DNA from: Azorinus chamasolen
Taxonomy: Eukaryota > Mollusca > Bivalvia > Cardiida > Solecurtidae
Assembly: GCA_963576725.1 (NCBI GenBank)
Contig: OY755252.1
Span: 45,361,552 to 45,425,551 of the forward strand
Direction: 5' to 3'
Length of the DNA stretch: 64,000 bases
The translations under genes and the position numbers were made by a program. Position 1 is the first letter of the stretch. The number at the start of each line of letters is the position of its first letter. A model generated the notes under the pieces. That model had not been told where the DNA came from, ran no database searches, and saw nothing but the letters and a program-made list of their open reading frames with translations. Below are positions 1 to 10,465 of this stretch, piece after piece.

Positions 1-1
1 G

Positions 2-1680
2 GTGTCTGAAAGCTTGACACGTGAGCAACGGCATGATGTGCTCAGGTTGCTTGAAGAGTTCCAGAACATTTTCATCGAGAAGCCTGGAACAACTGAGCTG
101 GAGGAGCATAAGGTAGAGCTCACCAGCAAGACACCGGTTAGGGTTCGACCGTCCCCCATACCATATGCGAAGAGAAAGGAAGTATCTGATGAGGTTCAGA
201 ATATGCTTGATGCTAGAGTGATAGAGCAAGCACAGTCAGACTATAACTCATCAATTGTGTTGGTGAAAAAGAAGAATGGAACAAATAGGTTCTGTATTGA
301 ATTCAGGAGGCTCAACATGGTGACAAAGTTTGACACGGAACCTATGGGTAACCCCGAGGACATCATGTCTAGCTTGAATGAAGATACATTCTTCACTAAG
401 ATTGACTTGAGCAAGGTTTACTGGCAGATACCCGTTGAAGATAAGTCAAAGCATCTGACGGCTTTCACGACCCCAGATGGAAGTTACCAGTTTAAGAAGA
501 TGCCTTTTGGCATGGTAAACTCGGGAAGCACGTTCAACAGGATGATGCGCAAACTGCTGCACGGTTGCAGTGATGCCGATAACTATGTCGATGATATCAT
601 GGGCCATACACAGTCCTGGGGTCACATCTCAGAATGTTGAGAGAAGTTTTTAAAAGGGTGCGAGACGCCGGCTTGACCATAAGACCATCCAAATGCATGA
701 TTGGATATGAAAACGTTTCATTCACGGGACATGTAGTTGGCAAAGGTATGCTGCAGATGGAGCAAGAAAAGCTTCTTAAGATCAAGAATGCAGATAGACC
801 CAAGACCAAAAGGCAAGTACGAGCATTCTTGGGCTTAGCGGAATACTACATGAAGTTTATCCCAGCATTTGCCGATGTTGCGTCTCCCCTCACAGACCTG
901 ACGAAGAAAGGAAAGCCGAACAAAGTTGTTTGGATAGATGAACATGAGCAGGCGTTCAATACGTTCAAGGACATGTTAACTCGCTCACCCATCACCAGGC
1001 TACAATACTCCAAGAGGCCCTTTGTTTTACAAACAGATGCCTCAGACAGTGGAGTTGGAGCAGCCTTGATGCAAGAGTTTGAAGATGACTTGTTTCCCAT
1101 AGCATATGCTAGCAAAAAGCTGCTACAGAGGGAGAAAAACTACTCCGTCATAGAGCGTGAGTGCCTAGCCATCATTTTCGGCATTAAACCGGTTTAAACC
1201 CCCAGTGGTGTTTTTGCTGCTGACCGTGCCAAGGCGGTACTCTCTTTGTCACCCTTCCTTTTGTTTGCCTTGCGTCTTTGTGCTTGTGGTTTGTTCATGT
1301 TGTGGAACGTTTGTCCCTGCTTCTTGTGTGTCTTTTGGTGTTTTCTGTGTTCATCTCGTGTGTGTGTGTGTGTGTGCACGTTTGTGTGTGTGGTTGTGTG
1401 TGTCATGCTGTCTATCGGTGTTTTGGTGGTGGTTGCGTCTTGCATGTGGCTTTGCCTGCTTGACTTTACGACTTTTCCAATTAGAAATTTTCAGAAGAAC
1501 CTGTATGGTGCGGAGTTCATACTCCAGACGGATCATGCCCCATTGTCATACATACAGAAATGCAAGATAGAGAGTGGTAGGATTATGAGATGGTCTCTGT
1601 TCCTATAAAATTATCAATTCAAGGTTCAAGTAATCAAGGGCTCAGACAATGTATGTGCTGACTACCTGAGCCGTCAATAG
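2..1680 (+). pseudogene. Ty3/gypsy pol remnant (RT + RNase H), broken
   Basis: The frame 2-640 is a reverse transcriptase palm/fingers segment: LVKKKNGTNRFCIEFRRLN, TKIDLSKVYWQIPV, and the catalytic YVDD box at 584-595. A one-base frameshift near 618-625 moves the protein to the frame that continues from 634 (LREVFKRVRDAGLTIRP, FTGHVVGKG), through the connection domain (FLGLAEYYMKFIP) into RNase H (LQTDASDSGVGAALMQ near 1030; KNYSVIERECLAIIFG near 1137). A SINE at about 1193-1477 cuts RNase H. It resumes as LYGAEFILQTDHAPLSY and ends GSDNVCADYLSRQ with stop at 1678-1680. The 5' part of the element lies outside the window. No integrase follows; a polypurine tract does. The element would make the RT/RNase H that copies its RNA. 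It is dead here because of the frameshift and insertion. Confidence 0.93.
1193..1477 (+). mobile_element. SINE copy 1 (long-tail subfamily) inside RNase H
   Basis: Begins AACCGGTTTAAACCCCC, with a tRNA B-box-like GGTTTAAACCC, then the core TGACCGTGCCAAGGCGGTAC shared by the other copies here. The tail carries a short (GT)n run and ends near GCCTGCTTGACTTTAC. It interrupts a conserved RNase H reading frame, so it arrived after the retrotransposon. The cysteine-rich reading frames over 1205-1608 are artefacts of the GT-rich tail. Confidence 0.8.
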
Positions 1681-1727
1681 AGTAACAGATTTTCTTGTAT
1701 TAGTTGAAAACAGTAGAGCGTTTTCTT

Positions 1728-3202
1728 GAGAAGGGGGCTGTTGTCAAGAAAACCTGTAGTATATCGCTAGGTAAGCGATTTGAGTTATCTGTAGTTTTGT
1801 ATATACAGGATTATCTCCGGTTTTAACTGTTAGTTAGATTTCATTAATTTGTTGTTTATCAAAGTGCACTTTTAAACTTCATTTTGTTTGTTTTATACCT
1901 TATAAAAATTAGTACTGTGTATATATTCAAATGAGTGAGGCGGTTGGTCAATCGGAATAATTAATATGAATGAAATATGTTTATATGCTAATTTGCCGAA
2001 GTACCTCAAACTAATGGAAGCTGTATACAAATGCTGAGACTGGAGCAAACATATTTAACGATCACTGCTGGTTATTTTGTGATCAGAGCACTGAATATTC
2101 ATAGAACTTTCCTTGACGGCTTTATATACGTGTATATAGAAGCTATATCGTTGGGTTTTGACTGATACAGTATTGCACTCATTAAGGTTAATAACTGGCG
2201 AATATATTGTCTGCTTGGGCAACCTAATTGTGCAGTTACCTGTTCTCTGAATGGGCTAAGTAACTATCCTCTGAGTTCTCTCTTTGGGCATGAAAATTGC
2301 ACGTTTAGACAGTCCAACCAGTTTTTAATAAAATTTATACTGCTATTTCATAGCGGTGTCAGATTAGCTGAGGCATTGAGATAGTGTTGCTCAGACTGAT
2401 ATAGCCTGGGGTTATATTCGGTTTGAAGCAGGTTTGCTGAAGACCGTGCTCAGGGTTCGGAGCGTTGCTGAACTGTCTGCCTGAGGCCGTCTTTTTGAGG
2501 CTATACTTTTAAAAGCGTCTTTTCGAGGCAGTGTTTTCGAGCCGGGCTCGGAACATACTGCAGACAGGCTTCAAAGCGTTAGTTTTATAAGCTTCTTGAA
2601 GCAGGTTTCATACACTGCTCAAGATAGGTTTCAGAGCGTAGGGTTACATACATGCTTTGAGACATAGGGTCTGATACGTGGGTTTGAAGTCACAGTAGTG
2701 TTGATATAGCTTCACACCACAGGTTTCAACAGGGTTTGATGCTTAGGGTCTCAACTCGCATAGTCTAGGGTTATATAGCTCACATTTATACAGTTTCATG
2801 ACATAGCTTGAGGATTGTATTCCAAGCAACATTTTGAAGTTGAGGCATCACATTTTGAAGTTGAGGCATCGACCAGCCGTCTCGCTGGCTTGGGGCTGTA
2901 GTAGTTGTTCACAGTTATAGTTTATTGTTTAATTGTTGACCCCAAAGCTGAGGTATTGTTGATCACCATAACATAGGTTTTTGTGTATAATTTCATGTTT
3001 TCATAATGTTCATCTCAGGCAAAGTAGCCTCAGAACACCATACTATCATCATCGGCTAGCATAGCCCAGTCACATCATTTTTATAGTTTTAAGCCTTGTG
3101 TTGTGTTTGGCCCAAGACATTGTCACCTCACGGAACGCCCGAAATATTTAAAAAGGTCTGAAGCTGGGTCTTGTCATTGGGGATCACCTAGCATCCTGAC
3201 AA
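1728..3202 (+). mobile_element. Polypurine tract and probable 3' LTR of the pol remnant
   Basis: About 48 bp after the RNase H stop lies GAGAAGGGGGC (1728-1738), immediately followed by TGTTGTCAAGAAAACC at 1739. This is the usual junction of a polypurine primer and an LTR starting TG. The stretch after it is non-coding, contains degenerate repeats of a GAAGCAGGTTT/GAGCGTT type (about 2400-2760) and a 21 bp direct duplication at about 2826-2870. The LTR end is not certain because no second LTR is in view; CCTGACA near 3202 is a guess based on partial complementarity to the start. Confidence 0.5.
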
Positions 3203-3366
3203 AAAGGTTAATGAAATGTTTCATTTTGAGTAGATTTTATATTGTTGTTGGTCCCTCTGGACCATCGGTGACTTCAATAGTGGCATTATCGCAGCTTTAT
3301 GGTGTACAGTGAACACTGTGACTTGAAAACTCAAGTATTCGAAAACTCAAATACGTACCATATTTT

Positions 3367-3439
3367 GAGGGCTTGGTGTAAAACTATTCTAACTCCTTCA
3401 CTTTGTGAAGAAGTTAGAATAGTTTTGCACCAAGCCCTC
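3367..3439. repeat. Near-perfect 73 bp palindrome
   Basis: Arms GAGGGCTTGGTG... and ...CACCAAGCCCTC pair over about 34 bp with only two mismatches around a short CTTCACTTTGTGAAG centre. No copy of this exact hairpin was seen elsewhere in the window. It looks like the core of a small foldback element. Confidence 0.7.
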
Positions 3440-3466
3440 GATTTGATCTTTGAAACAAGTGGCAGC

Positions 3467-3695
3467 TTAACCCATTCCCTCATATTGACGACTTTTGACG
3501 ACTCTGTGGAAGTCACTTTGTGAAACCATTGTGATAAATAGAGCATTTGCTCCTATAGGAGCAAATGCTCTATTTATTACAATGGTTTCAAACTACAAAA
3601 TTCTAAAATTTTCCTTTTCTCTAGTTAATGCTGCTTTGCGGTAGATTTATTCAAAGAGGTTGGATCTAAAAATAACCTATGAGGTAATGGGTTAA
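3467..3695. mobile_element. MITE family A, copy 1 (TTAA-flanked foldback)
   Basis: TTAA at 3467-3470 and 3692-3695 with inverted ends CCCATTCCCTCATA / TATGAGGTAATGGG. The centre is a long hairpin: CCATTGTGATAAATAGAG, then AGCATTTGCTCC, TATAGGAGCAAATGCT and the mirror image. TTAA duplication is the signature of piggyBac-like (or Kolobok) transposition; there is no coding capacity. Related copies: 20427-20644, 22262-22489, about 30280-30498, and a fragment at 40625-40676. Confidence 0.8.
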
Positions 3696-3780
3696 TGCAG
3701 GGTGAAAGTCATGCAGAAAGATCATCTAGGACCATTCTGCATGATTTTCACCCTGCATTAAGCAGCCACCTGCCTACAAA
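3696..3780. repeat. Hairpin core of MITE family B
   Basis: GCAGGGTGAAAGTCATGCAG and its complement pair around ATCATCTAGGACC, followed by CATTAAGCAGCCACCTGC, the inner arm of family B. The outer B termini are missing here. Confidence 0.6.
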
Positions 3781-3872
3781 GACACTTTTTTCATTACTAA
3801 CATTTTGTATTATCGAGTTTTTATTGTACTTTTTTACAGAGCTACAGAAGAATGTTTTCACCTAAATACTAA

Positions 3873-4752
3873 TGTGACCGACTAGCAATAATGGACAAGT
3901 CCAAATAAAGTTTATCTCCTTTATTCAGGGAGTTACACTTCACTTCAATAAATCCTCAGACAAGGGTACAACTGTATCTGCAATAGAATGCAAATGCATT
4001 AAGTATAAGTTATAAACATTCTAATAGGGCTGAAATAAAGCTTACATATATAACATAGTACAATTATAATATTTAGCCCTTGAAACATTCCCCTTTAATG
4101 AGATACTTTGTCTCTTCAGTTCTAGTGGTCTTGTTACCTATTATAAAAATCAACTACCTGTGATATGTTAACATAGCTCTGTTACATAAAGACAAAAATG
4201 GCTTACAACAACAACAACAACTCACCGGTTTGTGGAACCAAATACAAGTTCACGCTCTCTGACTCCTCCACTCCTCTACTCTACTCCCATACGGGTGATT
4301 GGTGCTTTCTGTAAGGATTAAAAACATGCAAAAGAAAGTGTTACGAATTAAAACAACGAGAAATGCCAAATATGCTGCCGTTTCGATTGGCGCGAAAACA
4401 TGTTGCACAAAAACATGAAATACCGAAATATAAACAGACTAACGCGTGTCAAGCATTTACCAACTCACTGCAACCTCGCTTGAAACAAATACAATAGACC
4501 TGAAACCATACTAACCATTAACTCCTCGAAATCCAAGATCAGAAACACTTCTTTACTCGAGAACAGCTGAACGAATTGTAAATTCTGCTCAGGTACCACG
4601 TGATCCCCAAGCCTTTCCCGGTCAACATAAACTGATGACGTCAACCGTGAAATACGGGAAAACACGAACAATACCGAGCAGATCCGAACAATACCAAACA
4701 GAAACGAAACTAGCGAGACACGAATAAAACACGAAAACATGACCTGGCTACA
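3873..4752 (-). repeat. LTR 1 (3' end of array)
   Basis: 880 bp. On the minus strand it runs TGTAGCCAGG to GGTCACA. It contains CCTGAATAAAGG (polyadenylation signal) about 60 bp before its 3' end. It differs from LTR 2 at one base in TGGACAAGTCC versus TGGACAGGTCC; other differences were not noticed. Spurious small reading frames inside it are not genes. Confidence 0.9.
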
Positions 4753-4754
4753 CA

Positions 4755-4768
4755 CTCCCCCTCTTTCT
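4755..4768 (-). other. Polypurine tract before LTR 1
   Basis: On the minus strand AGAAAGAGGGGGAG stands directly upstream of the LTR start, the expected primer for plus-strand DNA synthesis. An identical tract is at 8016-8029. Confidence 0.75.
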
Positions 4769-5092
4769 GAAATGACGTCCCGTCATTGTCAGAATCCACA
4801 AAAGTCAGCCACTTAAATAACTGTCAAGTTTTCGTCAATGTCAATAAAAACTATCTACACTACTGATACTACAATACGCTAAAACAAATTATCAACTCAA
4901 TATACTTCCATAAATCTGTTATAAACAGATATACATACATACAATACTTCCAAAACAAATACTACTACCACTTTCTACTCCTGACAATATCAATTTCTAC
5001 AACTACTACAGTACAAGTACTATATAGTATATACTGCATCAAAACTCTACACTGAACTATACAGTTTAATTTACTTATAACACAGCATTCAG

Positions 5093-5169
5093 TTTCTGTT
5101 TAAATTTGCACTTATTCCTCCCCCTTTTCTGAGAATCTGTGACTTCTATAAACTGAATTTAAACAGAAA
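5093..5169. repeat. 14 bp inverted repeat around a second purine tract
   Basis: TTTCTGTTTAAATT at 5093-5106 is perfectly complementary to AATTTAAACAGAAA at 5156-5169. The loop holds, on the minus strand, AGAAAAGGGGGAGGA, resembling an internal (central) polypurine tract. The same arrangement recurs at 8354-8430. Confidence 0.6.
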
Positions 5170-5242
5170 AATAACATCATGATTATTCTGTAACATTTAT
5201 TTATAAATTTTAAAATACAATATAAAAACAAACCTTAAAATA

Positions 5243-7204
5243 TCATTTCATTACGGTAGCAATTAACTGATGAGCCATTTCTGTGTCCATTTCACCAAGT
5301 ACACCAGAATTCATTAAGGCAGTCAATGCACTTAATTTCCTATCCACTGGCTGATTAGTCATCTGGTACATTTGGAAATCTCCAAATCTATCCGGTGGCT
5401 TCTTGGTCCTGGTTGATTTTCTTGGTGGTGGCACTGGCTTCTTTGTTTCTCTTTCTTCTACAGTCTCTGTTTTCTGCTCCTCTTCTACTATTTCTCCATT
5501 CTTTTCTTCATCTATGTGTTCTGCACATGCGACAACTTCTTGGATTAATGCCAAATCCTCTGGGTTGTCCTTTGGCAAAATGTCTGCTATTTTTTCATTA
5601 TCCTTAGAAGTAATCAAGGCTTTAGTGTCTTCGTCAATTGTATCCAAGGCTTCAGAAACATTTCCTCCAGTAGTTCCAACTTCCAACTCTTTAACATGAA
5701 CATGATCACCATCTTCATTCTCACCACTTTCCATCTCACTCTGAACAGTCACTGTCTCCTTATCTTGTTTGTCTGAATCTCCTATCTCCTCTTCTTCTTT
5801 GTCTGATCCTCCTGCCTCATCCTCTTGAATGACTTCTACCAAGTCAATTTTCTTTTCAGTATGGCTCTCGACAGACTCTGGACTATGGGCGTCCCCATAC
5901 CAGTATGCATTTACTGCATAACCCTCTTCCTCACTGTCTGAGCTATCTTCTTCGCTAGTGACGTCACTCTGTTGTTCTTTTCTATACTCTTTGGATGCAT
6001 CCACTTCTACCACCGTTTCCTCTATGACTGTTTCCTCTACTGGCTGTACTTGTTCATCACCTTCATCTTCAATATCACTGTTTGTATCCTGATGTTCAAT
6101 CAGAAGCAGGTGATTGTGATGCAAGGTGCGCTGTTTGTCCGAATGTTCTGATTTCAGTTTATAGACTGGAATGTCTGGCCTTGGCTGATCTATTACGACA
6201 TAGGTATCAGGTTCAAATCTATCTGCAATCTTGTGCTTTCCCTCGAATGCAAGCTGCTTAACAAGTACCCGGTCTCCTATACCTATTTCCACTTTCTTGG
6301 CCTTTCTGTCGTAAAAGTTCTTCTGTTTGTTTTTGGCCTTTTCTGTATGTTTCTGAACCAATTCATTTGCCTTGATCATTCTTTCTTGCAGATCCTGGAT
6401 ATAATCCTGCGTGGTCCTATTTGGGTCTTCATCCTTGGCTGTCTGAAATGCAACATCTACTGGAAGCCTGGGCTTTCGACCGAACAAAAGCTCATATGGT
6501 GAAACTCTAGTAGTTTCATGCGGTGTGCAGTTATATGCATACACTAATGAGCTGATGTATTTCTTCCAGTCCTTTTTCTGTTCGTCCGCTAGTGTCCCTA
6601 ACATGTTAAGCAATGTCCTATTGAATCGTTCAGGCCCTGCATTTCCTTGTGGATGGTATGGTGTTGTATGACTCTTCTTCATATTGGTAATTTTACAAAG
6701 TTCTGAAATTATTTCACTTTCAAAATTCTTTCCTTGGTCTGAATGTAGTCGTGTTGGGATCCCAAAATTAACCAAAAATTCATTATAAAGAGCTTCTGCA
6801 GTTGTTCTAGCTGTTTGATTTTTCGTAGGTATGGCCTTTGCGAATTTAGTATAATGGTCGGTGATCACCAATATATTGCCTATGTTCCCTTTGGAAGGTT
6901 TCAGGGTCAAAAAGTCAATGCAAAGTAACTCTAGCGGATACGAAGTATGGATGCTGACCAGAGGAGCTTTGTCTATAGTTGACTTCCTTCGGATGCATCT
7001 ATCACATCTAGATATCCATTCAGTCACATCTGATCCTACTCCAGGCCAATAGAATCTATCCCTCATCAGTCTCATTGTCCTTTCCTGACCTGGGTGACCT
7101 AATTCATCATGAAGTCTCCCGTTGGGCGCCATTTGTGACCGACTAGCAATAATGGACAGGTCCAAATAAAGTTTATCTCCTTTATTCAGGGAGTTACACT
7201 TCAC
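5243..7204 (-). CDS. Integrase-only ORF, copy 1 (Ty3/gypsy), 653 aa
   Basis: An integrase joins retroelement cDNA to chromosomal DNA. An H2C2 zinc finger lies at about residues 32-69 (HDELGHPGQERT ... SRCDRC). The DDE core follows: D in ELLCIDFLTL (about 97), D in RLHSDQGKNFES (about 155), E in GNAGPERFNRT (about 190). A GPY/F-like region (RKAKKVEIGIGDRVLVKQ) and a long Glu/Asp-rich tail follow, ending in a basic proline stretch (PPPRKSTRTKKPPDRFG) and about 40 more residues. The first 24 residues are encoded by LTR 2. Residues 25-30 (MAPNGR) are the primer-binding site read as codons, so gag, protease, RT and RNase H have been deleted cleanly between that site and the zinc finger. The frame is fully open. 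It would need RT from another element. Start chosen as the first in-frame Met; Met25 is an alternative. Confidence 0.92.
   Translation of the reverse strand: MKCNSLNKGDKLYLDLSIIASRSQMAPNGRLHDELGHPGQERTMRLMRDRFYWPGVGSDVTEWISRCDRCIRRKSTIDKAPLVSIHTSYPLELLCIDFLTLKPSKGNIGNILVITDHYTKFAKAIPTKNQTARTTAEALYNEFLVNFGIPTRLHSDQGKNFESEIISELCKITNMKKSHTTPYHPQGNAGPERFNRTLLNMLGTLADEQKKDWKKYISSLVYAYNCTPHETTRVSPYELLFGRKPRLPVDVAFQTAKDEDPNRTTQDYIQDLQERMIKANELVQKHTEKAKNKQKNFYDRKAKKVEIGIGDRVLVKQLAFEGKHKIADRFEPDTYVVIDQPRPDIPVYKLKSEHSDKQRTLHHNHLLLIEHQDTNSDIEDEGDEQVQPVEETVIEETVVEVDASKEYRKEQQSDVTSEEDSSDSEEEGYAVNAYWYGDAHSPESVESHTEKKIDLVEVIQEDEAGGSDKEEEEIGDSDKQDKETVTVQSEMESGENEDGDHVHVKELEVGTTGGNVSEALDTIDEDTKALITSKDNEKIADILPKDNPEDLALIQEVVACAEHIDEEKNGEIVEEEQKTETVEERETKKPVPPPRKSTRTKKPPDRFGDFQMYQMTNQPVDRKLSALTALMNSGVLGEMDTEMAHQLIATVMK
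7118..7131 (-). other. Primer-binding site, internal unit 1
   Basis: On the minus strand the LTR ends GGTCACA, then AA, then TGGCGCCCAACGGG. The TGG start and two-base spacing fit a tRNA 3'-end primer site. It lies inside the integrase reading frame. Confidence 0.75.
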
Positions 7205-8013
7205 TTCAATAAATCCTCAGACAAGGGTACAACTGTATCTGCAATAGAATGCAAATGCATTAAGTATAAGTTATAAACATTCTAATAGGGCTGAAATAAA
7301 GCTTACATATATAACATAGTACAATTATAATATTTAGCCCTTGAAACATTCCCCTTTAATGAGATACTTTGTCTCTTCAGTTCTAGTGGTCTTGTTACCT
7401 ATTATAAAAATCAACTACCTGTGATATGTTAACATAGCTCTGTTACATAAAGACAAAAATGGCTTACAACAACAACAACAACTCACCGGTTTGTGGAACC
7501 AAATACAAGTTCACGCTCTCTGACTCCTCCACTCCTCTACTCTACTCCCATACGGGTGATTGGTGCTTTCTGTAAGGATTAAAAACATGCAAAAGAAAGT
7601 GTTACGAATTAAAACAACGAGAAATGCCAAATATGCTGCCGTTTCGATTGGCGCGAAAACATGTTGCACAAAAACATGAAATACCGAAATATAAACAGAC
7701 TAACGCGTGTCAAGCATTTACCAACTCACTGCAACCTCGCTTGAAACAAATACAATAGACCTGAAACCATACTAACCATTAACTCCTCGAAATCCAAGAT
7801 CAGAAACACTTCTTTACTCGAGAACAGCTGAACGAATTGTAAATTCTGCTCAGGTACCACGTGATCCCCAAGCCTTTCCCGGTCAACATAAACTGATGAC
7901 GTCAACCGTGAAATACGGGAAAACACGAACAATACCGAGCAGATCCGAACAATACCAAACAGAAACGAAACTAGCGAGACACGAATAAAACACGAAAACA
8001 TGACCTGGCTACA
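7134..8013 (-). repeat. LTR 2 (middle of array)
   Basis: 880 bp, same termini as LTR 1. It serves as 3' LTR of the upstream unit and 5' LTR of the downstream unit, and supplies the first 24 codons of integrase copy 1. Confidence 0.9.
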
Positions 8014-8503
8014 CACTCCCCCTCTTTCTGAAATGACGTCCCGTCATTGTCAGAATCCACAAAAGTCAGCCACTTAAATAACTGTCAAGTTTTCGTCAAT
8101 GTCAATAAAAACTATCTACACTACTGATACTACAATACGCTAAAACAAATTATCAACTCAATATACTTCCATAAATCTGTTATAAACAGATATACATACA
8201 TACAATACTTCCAAAACAAATACTACTACCACTTTCTACTCCTGACAATATCAATTTCTACAACTACTACAGTACAAGTACTATATAGTATATACTGCAT
8301 CAAAACTCTACACTGAACTATACAGTTTAATTTACTTATAACACAGCATTCAGTTTCTGTTTAAATTTGCACTTATTCCTCCCCCTTTTCTGAGAATCTG
8401 TGACTTCTATAAACTGAATTTAAACAGAAAAATAACATCATGATTATTCTGTAACATTTATTTATAAATTTTAAAATACAATATAAAAACAAACCTTAAA
8501 ATA

Positions 8504-10465
8504 TCATTTCATTACGGTAGCAATTAACTGATGAGCCATTTCTGTGTCCATTTCACCAAGTACACCAGAATTCATTAATGCAGTCAATGCACTTAATTTC
8601 CTATCCACTGGCTGATTAGTCATCTGGTACATTTGGAAATCTCCAAATCTATCCGGTGGCTTCTTGGTCCTGGTTGATTTTCTTGGTGGTGGCACTGGCT
8701 TCTTTGTTTCTCTTTCTTCTACAGTCTCTGTTTTCTGCTCCTCTTCTACTATTTCTCCATTCTTTTCTTCATCTATGTGTTCTGCACATGCGACAACTTC
8801 TTGGATTAATGCCAAATCCTCTGGGTTGTCCTTTGGCAAAATGTCTGCTATTTTTTCATTATCCTTAGAAGTAATCAAGGCTTTAGTGTCTTCGTCAATT
8901 GTATCCAAGGCTTCAGAAACATTTCCTCCAGTAGTTCCAACTTCCAACTCTTTAACATGAACATGATCACCATCTTCATTCTCACCACTTTCCATCTCAC
9001 TCTGAACAGTCACTGTCTCCTTATCTTGTTTGTCTGAATCTCCTATCTCCTCTTCTTCTTTGTCTGATCCTCCTGCCTCATCCTCTTGAATGACTTCTAC
9101 CAAGTCAATTTTCTTTTCAGTATGGCTCTCGACAGACTCTGGACTATGGGCGTCCCCATACCAGTATGCATTTACTGCATAACCCTCTTCCTCACTGTCT
9201 GAGCTATCTTCTTCGCTAGTGACGTCACTCTGTTGTTCTTTTCTATACTCTTTGGATGCATCCACTTCTACCACCGTTTCCTCTATGACTGTTTCCTCTA
9301 CTGGCTGTACTTGTTCATCACCTTCATCTTCAATATCACTGTTTGTATCCTGATGTTCAATCAGAAGCAGGTGATTGTGATGCAAGGTGCGCTGTTTGTC
9401 CGAATGTTCTGATTTCAGTTTATAGACTGGAATGTCTGGCCTTGGCTGATCTATTACGACATAGGTATCAGGTTCAAATCTATCTGCAATCTTGTGCTTT
9501 CCCTCGAATGCAAGCTGCTTAACAAGTACCCGGTCTCCTATACCTATTTCCACTTTCTTGGCCTTTCTGTCGTAAAAGTTCTTCTGTTTGTTTTTGGCCT
9601 TTTCTGTATGTTTCTGAACCAATTCATTTGCCTTGATCATTCTTTCTTGCAGATCCTGGATATAATCCTGCGTGGTCCTATTTGGGTCTTCATCCTTGGC
9701 TGTCTGAAATGCAACATCTACTGGAAGCCTGGGCTTTCGACCGAACAAAAGCTCATATGGTGAAACTCTAGTAGTTTCATGCGGTGTGCAGTTATATGCA
9801 TACACTAATGAGCTGATGTATTTCTTCCAGTCCTTTTTCTGTTCGTCCGCTAGTGTCCCTAACATGTTAAGCAATGTCCTATTGAATCGTTCAGGCCCTG
9901 CATTTCCTTGTGGATGGTATGGTGTTGTATGACTCTTCTTCATATTGGTAATTTTACAAAGTTCTGAAATTATTTCACTTTCAAAATTCTTTCCTTGGTC
10001 TGAATGTAGTCGTGTTGGGATCCCAAAATTAACCAAAAATTCATTATAAAGAGCTTCTGCAGTTGTTCTAGCTGTTTGATTTTTCGTAGGTATGGCCTTT
10101 GCGAATTTAGTATAATGGTCGGTGATCACCAATATATTGCCTATGTTCCCTTTGGAAGGTTTCAGGGTCAAAAAGTCAATGCAAAGTAACTCTAGCGGAT
10201 ACGAAGTATGGATGCTGACCAGAGGAGCTTTGTCTATAGTTGACTTCCTTCGGATGCATCTATCACATCTAGATATCCATTCAGTCACATCTGATCCTAC
10301 TCCAGGCCAATAGAATCTATCCCTCATCAGTCTCATTGTCCTTTCCTGACCTGGGTGACCTAATTCATCATGAAGTCTCCCGTTGGGCGCCATTTGTGAC
10401 CGACTAGCAATAATGGACAGGTCCAAATAAAGTTTATCTCCTTTATTCAGGGAGTTACACTTCAC
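8504..10465 (-). CDS. Integrase-only ORF, copy 2 (Ty3/gypsy), 653 aa
   Basis: Same protein as copy 1, residue for residue. The one nucleotide difference seen (TTAATGCAG at 8575 versus TTAAGGCAG at 5314) is a synonymous Ala codon change. Its first 24 residues come from LTR 3. Upstream on the minus strand lie the primer-binding site (10379-10392) and LTR 3, which would act as promoter. Polypurine tract at 8016-8029. Identity of two intact 653-codon frames points to recent duplication, gene conversion, or both. Confidence 0.92.
   Translation of the reverse strand: MKCNSLNKGDKLYLDLSIIASRSQMAPNGRLHDELGHPGQERTMRLMRDRFYWPGVGSDVTEWISRCDRCIRRKSTIDKAPLVSIHTSYPLELLCIDFLTLKPSKGNIGNILVITDHYTKFAKAIPTKNQTARTTAEALYNEFLVNFGIPTRLHSDQGKNFESEIISELCKITNMKKSHTTPYHPQGNAGPERFNRTLLNMLGTLADEQKKDWKKYISSLVYAYNCTPHETTRVSPYELLFGRKPRLPVDVAFQTAKDEDPNRTTQDYIQDLQERMIKANELVQKHTEKAKNKQKNFYDRKAKKVEIGIGDRVLVKQLAFEGKHKIADRFEPDTYVVIDQPRPDIPVYKLKSEHSDKQRTLHHNHLLLIEHQDTNSDIEDEGDEQVQPVEETVIEETVVEVDASKEYRKEQQSDVTSEEDSSDSEEEGYAVNAYWYGDAHSPESVESHTEKKIDLVEVIQEDEAGGSDKEEEEIGDSDKQDKETVTVQSEMESGENEDGDHVHVKELEVGTTGGNVSEALDTIDEDTKALITSKDNEKIADILPKDNPEDLALIQEVVACAEHIDEEKNGEIVEEEQKTETVEERETKKPVPPPRKSTRTKKPPDRFGDFQMYQMTNQPVDRKLSALTALMNSGVLGEMDTEMAHQLIATVMK
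10379..10392 (-). other. Primer-binding site, internal unit 2
   Basis: TGGCGCCCAACGGG on the minus strand, two bases after the end of LTR 3; identical to the site in unit 1. Confidence 0.75.

Noticed and set aside
4465..4755. 96-residue minus-strand frame in the LTRs (also at 7726-8016 and 10987-11268)
   Set aside because: Lies within LTR U3; repeated only because the LTR is repeated; no domain.
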